This document shows, in pieces, positions 20,001-22,653 of a DNA stretch of 22,653 nt (position 1 is its first letter; the number at the start of each line of letters is the position of its first letter). Origin of the DNA: Pelargonium nanum (taxonomy: Eukaryota; Streptophyta; Magnoliopsida; Geraniales; Geraniaceae); assembly GCA_036897485.1 (NCBI GenBank), contig JAYMTF010001552.1, positions 1 through 22,653 of the forward strand, written 5' to 3'. The notes under the pieces are model-generated. The model worked only from the letters and a program-made list of their open reading frames with translations. It was not told where the DNA came from and searched no databases. Both the position numbers and the translations under genes were made by a program.

Positions 20001-21566
20001 ACCATTTTCATCAACCACAGCTAAGAGGGAAGTATATCCAGCAACAATCAACCTTCTAAACTTCTGTTTCCCGCGAAAATCACCATTCAGATTAGTTGAC
20101 TTATCAAGAACTCCGTCAACTTGTTTATATTGTGTGTCGGAATGTACCGGCAATTTCTCTTTCTTCAGCATATTTGGTTGAGGGCCTAATCGACAAGTGT
20201 GTACAATATCTATATGTGTAACATACTCACCAGTCATTGCAGCATAAAAGTATATTAAACCAGAAACATTAAGACAAACAAGAAGATCATCAGAAAAGCG
20301 AAAGTCTATCCACTCAAACAATTGGCCCTTATTTGAACTTCCCTCGAGATTTACTGAGGAAACCCATTGTATTCCCCAACTACCTAACCTAGCAATTACA
20401 AGTAGGTTTTTGCTTCTGCTCCTCTCAGTTGCATCGCTGTCACTGAAAGATATAGGATCCACAGGTGTTAGAAGAAATCCAATTAAATGATGTGAATCGC
20501 TGGAGAACACTCTAGAGCATTTCCATAAACTACCCACCCCCACGCCTAAGAAGTTGGATAACACTTCAGACTTAAACTTTAAGCTAGGTAAACTGGCATT
20601 TGAAGACATGGAAGTTTCGTTCACCGGCTCTAATATCGGTAAGTTAGTATCAAAAATACTAAATGAAACAACCCTTGCAGAGCAAGGAAATGATGATTTT
20701 TCTGGGAACTTGGTCCATATATCACCATCAGATGTAACTGTTTCGGCTTCAGTAAAAAAGGATCGAAGCCATCTCTTAGAAGTAATGCTTCTTGACAATC
20801 CATCAATACCAGCGTCTTTAAACGTATTATTATTACTTTCCCCATTCCCATTGGCCCTGTTTACATCCATGCTGCTCCTGGTTGCTTCATAACCCGAGCT
20901 GAAAGACTCTTGTACCTCTATGTTTTGAGTTGATTTATTAGAAGGTCCCCACTCCACCCACCTCCCCTTGCCAAACTCACCTTCCATGTCATTGGTTGTT
21001 TCACTGGATTTAGCAGGCTGACAAAAAGCATGGACTGTCACGCCATGGTTGCCAGAAACAAATAGAAGATCTCTGAATGAAGGATCCTCGTGATGATTAT
21101 ATGTATCACCACATACTCCCCAAGCCAGTGAGTTTACATCACAAATGAAAGGGTAATCACCAGAGCTTGAAATATTACTCTCAGGAGAAATGGCATCATC
21201 AAAAACCATTGCTGACCCAGAAGTGCTTGGGATGTCTTGCATTGAACCTGAGCCACTATCTGGATGAGGACATTGACCATCAGGACCTTCCAAATGATTA
21301 TTATTTACAGACTCACCTGTGAACCAAAAAAAGAATACATTGGCAACCAGACAAACTAAGCCAAATCCAACATCAGGTATAAAAAAATTACCCTTAACCA
21401 GTGGAAGCAGCAAAGATTCGCATTGATACGAAAGAAGTAATAATATCTGCCTTGTAGGAGAGATAAAAGCTTCGCGAAATTCAGACAGATTGAGTTGGAT
21501 GGGAGAAGGAGCCCATTTGTGCAACTGCAGCACAGTAGGACCCTCACCACCAGAGGGATAATCCAT
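2413..21566 (-). CDS. SPG11: Plant spatacsin (SPG11) homologue, complete coding region, 25 exons, 3,221 aa
   Basis: This is a homologue of spatacsin, a giant scaffold that in animals works with spastizin (SPG15) and AP-5 on late endosomes and lysosomes. Coding exons in transcript order: 21566-21392, 21316-19139, 17628-17553, 17239-17117, 16478-16223, 16127-15657, 15552-15367, 15172-14876, 14198-13551, 13203-12804, 12696-12554, 12368-12198, 11441-11241, 11080-10532, 10446-10387, 10283-9955, 9746-9314, 8285-7818, 7259-7143, 7058-6937, 6853-6121, 5446-5192, 4700-4518, 4007-3666, 3162-2413. Every junction is GT-AG and split codons match across introns. The sum is 9,666 nt with no internal stop, near my memory of the Arabidopsis length (about 3,180 aa). 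The start is the ATG at 21566 (MDYPSGGEG), because the conserved N-terminus begins there. An in-frame ATG 39 nt upstream is less likely. The gene appears intact. The symbol is by homology, and a role in plants is inferred. Confidence 0.92.
3163..3665 (-). other. Spatacsin intron 24
   Basis: This 503-bp GT-AG intron contains a scrap of a TRIM-type LTR (about 3345-3412) followed by G-rich/C-rich sequence (about 3420-3550) with repeated cgggt/acccg motifs, probably an old repeat. No exon is visible. Confidence 0.7.
3345..3412 (-). mobile_element. Fragment of a TRIM-type LTR
   Basis: On the minus strand this stretch resembles the 3' half of the LTR at 17830-18126, with GGTCCTTCAACCTATCA and then AAGTTTTTGGATTGGA. 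Only one terminus is recognisable and no primer-binding site or second LTR is present. It is an old, broken remnant in spatacsin intron 24. Confidence 0.45.
4088..4470. mobile_element. Decayed hAT-like MITE
   Basis: The left end reads ggccctgttttgtagaaaat, a form common at plant hAT-type MITE termini. The right end (about 4434-4470) reads ttttccatggaaaactgag and then aattacaaaatgac, a degenerate inverted version of the left. The interior is A/T-rich with repeated ttttcca/tggaaaa. I see no clear target duplication. It occupies most of spatacsin intron 23 (4008-4517). Confidence 0.45.
4989..5107 (-). mobile_element. Solo LTR of the TRIM family, in spatacsin intron 22
   Basis: On the minus strand it starts TGTTGAAGTATCCTACATTG and aligns along its length with the LTRs at 17830-18126. 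It is about 119 bp and has no internal region or partner LTR. The flanking pentamers gatcc (4984-4988) and gatac (5108-5112) look like an aged 5-bp target duplication. It is best read as an ancient solo LTR left by recombination. Intron 22 (4701-5191) otherwise holds nothing recognisable. Confidence 0.6.
5558..6062. mobile_element. 505-bp non-autonomous TIR transposon (hAT-like MITE) in spatacsin intron 21
   Basis: The left end CTATGTAGCAC and the right end GTGCTTCATAG are inverted repeats differing at one position. The element is flanked by an identical 8-bp direct repeat, GTGACCAT (5550-5557 and 6063-6070), which is the target duplication size of hAT elements. Extending to nine bases (agtgaccat/ggtgaccat) leaves one mismatch, so a Mutator-type origin is not excluded. 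The subterminal regions are dense in ATTCG/CGAAT and gacac/gtgtc motifs, as in transposase-bound ends. There is no transposase coding capacity. It occupies most of the 674-bp intron (5447-6120). Confidence 0.85.
6121..7259 (-). CDS. Spatacsin exons 19-21: distal solenoid and a variable basic linker (residues about 2389-2712)
   Basis: Exon 19 reads AESMVAEWKEFLWDVPEERV then AVWGHCQTLF. Exon 20 reads AGLFFLKHAEAVEKDIPARE and ends in a split Pro codon (CC|T). Exon 21 continues VYPLHLLREIETRVWLLAVE. Within exon 21 a roughly 130-residue hydrophilic segment, rich in Asn, Asp, Ser and basic residues (KPKRRAKGYAPTRRPLVET), separates that helix from LSFSRWEERVEPAELERAVL. The linker is probably disordered and is the least conserved-looking part of the C-terminal half. 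Confidence 0.87.
7521..7795 (+). mobile_element. TRIM element (very small LTR retrotransposon), complete-looking, in spatacsin intron 18
   Basis: Two short LTRs (7521-7588 and 7725-7795, about 70 bp) flank an internal region that begins directly with TGGTATCAAAGTC, close to the initiator-methionine tRNA primer site common in plant TRIMs. A G-rich tract (gtgtggggg) precedes the 3' LTR, as expected for a polypurine tract. Identical CAAGT pentamers lie at 7516-7520 and 7796-7800, a 5-bp target duplication. There is no coding capacity, which is normal for TRIMs. The LTRs are clearly diverged, so the insertion is old. The element ends 17 bp inside the intron from the exon 18 donor and is antisense to the gene. 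Confidence 0.8.
7818..12696 (-). CDS. Spatacsin exons 11-18: middle solenoid with a basic/acidic insert (residues about 1603-2388)
   Basis: Landmarks in order are LLDYLDWRDNIFF and LVQLYVQGPLGW (exons 11-12), GLGLEHHLHRGRPLAAFGHL (exon 13), the KYLAVLAKDNDW / VGFLSEAQVGGYPFD junction (exons 14-15, exon 15 being only 60 nt) and ASKEFSDARLRVHILTVLKS (exon 16). Exon 17 carries NRRNAKRRRLMEP (about residues 2128-2140), then PIYISSDSDEG and LFLPLLRSFDMFLPSCSLVP. Exon 18 begins AFSQMRLSEASAHLGSFSAR. The exon 17 insert between helices is probably a disordered loop. The other segments look helical and well conserved with the Arabidopsis protein as I remember it. Confidence 0.88.
8286..9313 (-). other. 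Spatacsin intron 17, no feature seen
   Basis: This is a 1,028-bp AT-rich GT-AG intron, with donor gtatgc after RALQ and acceptor tttcag before AFSQM. I see no exon, defined repeat or RNA gene. A short open frame at 8855-9052 lacks any recognisable domain. Confidence 0.6.
11442..12197 (-). other. Spatacsin intron 12, with a short spaced direct repeat
   Basis: This 756-bp intron has donor gtgtgc and acceptor aataag. The only structure noted is ATGGAATCTCAGATACAATG repeated at 11875 and 11954, 79 bp apart, with unrelated sequence between and after. No exon is seen. Confidence 0.6.
12804..17628 (-). CDS. Spatacsin exons 3-10: start of the alpha-solenoid (residues about 785-1603)
   Basis: Exon 3 opens with WDLKISRMRRLQIALDYLK, exon 4 continues SLEMLVEVNMAEEGILRLLF, and exon 5 has LATRFATKMIRNYGL. 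These are regular amphipathic helices typical of a long helical solenoid. Exon 6 holds a low-complexity stretch, with Ser and acidic residues (RLDSEDSGESSAL), before helices resume. Exon 7 carries RLGEDIETSLKQLLFGTVRR. Exon 10 starts GDCQWARWLLLSRIKGREYD, a landmark shared with the Arabidopsis protein from memory. The exon 3/4 boundary splits a Gln codon (CA|A), and exons 2/3, 4/5 and 10/11 also split codons. All restore frame. Confidence 0.88.
13204..13550 (-). other. Spatacsin intron 9, nothing seen
   Basis: This is a 347-bp AT-rich intron with donor gtaagt and acceptor gaacag. There is no repeat or gene. Confidence 0.6.
14199..14875 (-). other. Spatacsin intron 8
   Basis: This is a 677-bp AT-rich intron with donor gtaagc and acceptor ttgcag. 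A short (TA)n run (about 14206-14222) lies right by the acceptor. Nothing else is recognisable. Confidence 0.6.
15282..15359 (-). mobile_element. SINE-like scrap with a 13-bp target duplication, in spatacsin intron 7
   Basis: The sequence tgcttcttcaatc occurs at 15282-15294 and again at 15347-15359, bracketing about 52 bp. On the minus strand the insert reads aacaacaacaataacaatac then gaagccctttcccaaactat and gttggg. This resembles the (AAC)n plus GCCTTtTCCCAAACTAxGTTGGG segment that recurs in many plant genomes and that I associate with SINE 3' regions. The long flanking duplication supports target-primed insertion of a truncated element. The family name is uncertain. Confidence 0.6.
16479..17116 (-). 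other. Spatacsin intron 4
   Basis: This 638-bp intron holds the (GA)n tract at 17032-17078. The rest is AT-rich. An open frame at 16602-16934 gives a hydrophobic peptide with no known domain and is interpreted as chance. Confidence 0.65.
17032..17078. repeat. (GA)n microsatellite, about 23 units
   Basis: This is an uninterrupted 47-bp GA run. On the transcribed strand it is a CU tract that begins about 38 nt downstream of the exon 4 donor. Such tracts are usually length-polymorphic. Confidence 0.97.
17629..19138 (-). other. Spatacsin intron 2 (1,510 bp)
   Basis: This is the largest intron. The phase is 1, with donor gtaagc after LCLEN-G and acceptor tcctcag before WDLKIS. It contains the complete-looking TRIM at 17830-18126. 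From about 18130 to 19138 it is AT-rich with no gene. Part of 18850-18920 (tactcccatttgtctcaatt) faintly recalls ends of common plant MITEs but has no inverted partner. Confidence 0.7.
17830..18126 (-). mobile_element. TRIM element (297 bp), complete-looking, in spatacsin intron 2
   Basis: Read on the minus strand there are two LTRs (18126-18019, 108 bp; 17942-17830, 113 bp), each with TG...CA ends starting TGTTAA/TGTTATC and finishing TTTAACA. Between them is an internal region of only 76 bp that opens with TGGTATCAGAGC, the classical initiator-Met tRNA primer site. The pentamer AAGAA at 17825-17829 and 18127-18131 is a perfect target duplication. The element is non-coding, as TRIM or SMART-size elements are. 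The LTRs agree at roughly 85% by eye, so this is an old insertion. It lies in the same orientation as the host gene. Confidence 0.87.
19139..21566 (-). CDS. Spatacsin exons 1-2: N-terminal beta-propeller-like region (residues 1-784)
   Basis: The first 58 residues carry the plant-conserved GGEGPTVLQLHKW, LSEFREAFISPTRQ and a hydrophobic LLLLSYQCESLLLPLV strand pair. A Ser/Asp/Asn-rich linker follows (to about residue 230). Exon 2 then has repeated strand-turn-strand segments such as LLFVSGNHGVTVHAF, LLVIARLGSWGIQWVS, LLVCLNVSGLIYFY and VAGYTSLLAVVDENGVIYV. These look like beta-propeller blades, and an N-terminal propeller is what I recall being modelled for animal spatacsin. No canonical WD dipeptide repeat is obvious, so the fold assignment is inference. 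At 2,178 nt, exon 2 is by far the longest exon. Confidence 0.85.
21317..21391 (-). other. Spatacsin intron 1: 75 nt, in frame, no stop
   Basis: The donor is AAGG|gtaatt and the acceptor is gttcacag|GTGAG, in phase 1, joining LVK-G to ESVNNN. The length is divisible by three and no stop lies inside, so retention would add 25 residues. The U-rich composition and strong sites favour removal. The size is near the practical minimum for plant introns. Confidence 0.75.
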
Positions 21567-21572
21567 ATTGAA

Positions 21573-21576
21573 CCTA
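21573..21576 (-). other. Possible acceptor of a 5' UTR intron
   Basis: The minus strand reads catcatcacatag|GTTCAAT immediately before the ATG at 21566. If this acceptor is used, the coding exon has only a 7-nt leader, and the alternative upstream ATG at 21605 would lie in an intron. The first non-coding exon would then be upstream, possibly beyond the window. This rests on site appearance only. Confidence 0.35.
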
Positions 21577-21969
21577 TGTGATGATGACAGAAGTAAAATG
21601 GACATATCAAAATAAAGAATTTCACAAAAATGCGAATGAATAAGAAAGGCATCAAATACAATTCAGAATATCCTTATCAAAATAAAATTTGGGGAAAGAT
21701 TAGTACCTCAAATGCACAATATCATGAAAGAAATGAATCGAGGTTCTAGCATATAAGCAGCCTTACAGTTATCAAATGTTGCAACTATCTACAGTAGCAA
21801 ACCAAGATAGTTGCAATGCTGTCGAACTCAATTTTGACATGAAAATGCATTAAACAATCAGATTTCCAATTTCTAAGCTAACCTAAGATCTCAAATTTCT
21901 TAGTAATTAACACCACTAAATGCAGTGTCTAAAATTCACATCCATTTTGTTTTTCAGCCTCTGAATATA

Positions 21970-22578
21970 CAAACAAACAGGAATGAATATCTTAAACAAA
22001 CTGAAGCCAAAAAAAGATGCAGCAACAGGAGTGGTTGTAGGCTTGTAGCTGATAGCTTAACTCTAAGAACATTCAATTGATTCAATTCTCATAAAAAAAA
22101 AATCACTTCCATTACTGAGAATCTCCATTTCAGACCAAAAATCAGGAAGCAAAACTATTCTACAAGCTATATTTGAACAAACAAAAAAAATATCGCAAGC
22201 AAACCGAAGCAGAAGAGAAGTTGTAGCTGATAGCTTAACTCAGAGCAATCAATTGATCCAATTCTCATAAAAATTCACTTCCGACGCTGAAAATTCTATT
22301 TCAAAGCAAAAATCAGAATCAAGTGTACACGAATAACATAAATGAATATCACAAACAAACAGAAGCCGAAGAGTAGTTGTAGCTGATAACTTAAGTCGCA
22401 GAGCAATCAATTGATCTGATTCTCATAAAAACTCATTCCATTGCTGAAAATTTCCATTACAGACCAAAGAAAAAAAAAAAAAAAGAAAAAAAAAACGATT
22501 CCACAAGCTATATACGAACAAACAAACCGAAGCAAGAAAAAATTGCAGCAACAAGAGTAGTTGTAGCTGATAGCCTAA
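21970..22578. repeat. Degenerate tandem array, unit about 155-185 bp, roughly 3.5 copies
   Basis: TTGTAGCTGATAGCTTAACT or a close variant recurs at 22043, 22221, 22377 and (partial) 22561, giving spacings of 178, 156 and 184 bp. Each unit then has caattgat, attctcataaaaa, a cattcc/cacttcc block, an ACAAGCTATAT or equivalent block and acaaacaaaccgaagc. Sequence before 22043 (aaacaaacaggaatgaatat and onward) matches the end of a unit. The units differ by base changes and by poly(A) length. Confidence 0.8.
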
Positions 22579-22653
22579 GGGCTTGTTTGGTAAGTCTACT
22601 TGAACGTCTATAGAGGTAAAATGTCTATAGAGGTAGCTGGAAGTTGTTTTAAT
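22579..22653 (+). mobile_element. hAT-like transposon terminus, cut by the window edge
   Basis: The sequence begins GGGCTTGTTTGGTAAG, the form typical of plant hAT-type MITE termini, exactly where the fourth tandem unit breaks off (agcctaa|gggcttg). Inside, gtctatagaggta occurs twice (about 22607 and 22622). The far end and the target duplication are outside the window. Confidence 0.5.

Larger units (their letters stand above)
21567..22653 (-). other. Upstream flank or 5' UTR intron of the spatacsin gene
   Basis: This is AT-rich DNA without a recognisable gene. It holds the degenerate tandem array (about 21970-22578) and a hAT-like terminus (22579 to the window end). No TATA box or transcription start can be assigned with confidence. 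Confidence 0.55.

Noticed and set aside
20554-20892. 112-codon plus-strand open frame
   Set aside because: It lies entirely antisense to exon 2 of the spatacsin gene and has no recognisable product.
21567-21605. Upstream in-frame ATG at 21605 as the spatacsin start
   Set aside because: The 13 extra residues (MSILLLSSSHRFN) are not part of the conserved N-terminus, and a likely splice acceptor lies between that ATG and the one at 21566.
1-22653. CRISPR array, toxin-antitoxin pair, operon, riboswitch or other prokaryote-type system
   Set aside because: The window is plant nuclear DNA with intron-containing genes. The tandem repeats present lack the short regular repeat-spacer form of CRISPR.

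Overview
The window looks like nuclear DNA of a flowering plant, probably a eudicot. It has AT-rich GT-AG introns, many short non-autonomous transposons (MITEs, TRIM-type LTR elements, tRNA-derived SINE pieces), and two genes in the order I recall from Arabidopsis chromosome 4. I cannot place the species.

Layout: 1-909 (+) is the 3' end of a mitochondrial-carrier-family gene, most like the S-adenosylmethionine carrier SAMC1/SAMT1 (At4g39460). Only its last two coding exons are in the window. 910-2412 holds the 3' ends of two convergent genes, a second copy of a MITE found in the SAMC1 intron, and a 61-bp tandem repeat. 2413-21566 (-) is one very large gene, the plant homologue of spatacsin (SPG11; Arabidopsis At4g39420, from memory). 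I rebuilt it as 25 coding exons with consensus splice sites. All exon phases agree, and the lengths sum to 9,666 nt, which is 3,221 residues plus a stop. 21567-22653 is its upstream flank, with a degenerate array of 155-185 bp units broken by a hAT-like transposon end.

The introns of the spatacsin gene act as a sink for small elements: two complete-looking TRIM elements with perfect 5-bp target duplications, a solo LTR and a further LTR scrap, a 505-bp TIR element with an 8-bp target duplication, a SINE-like scrap with a 13-bp duplication, a decayed hAT-like MITE and a (GA)n microsatellite.

The two genes are unrelated in function. The carrier moves S-adenosylmethionine across organelle inner membranes. 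Spatacsin is known in animals as a partner of spastizin (SPG15) and the AP-5 adaptor in late-endosome and lysosome membrane recycling. I see no new multi-gene system, CRISPR array or RNA gene. The most interesting points are the in-frame, hydrophobic 75-nt first intron of the spatacsin gene, the repeated capture of related TRIM elements in one gene, and the inverted MITE pair bracketing the SAMC1 terminal exons.
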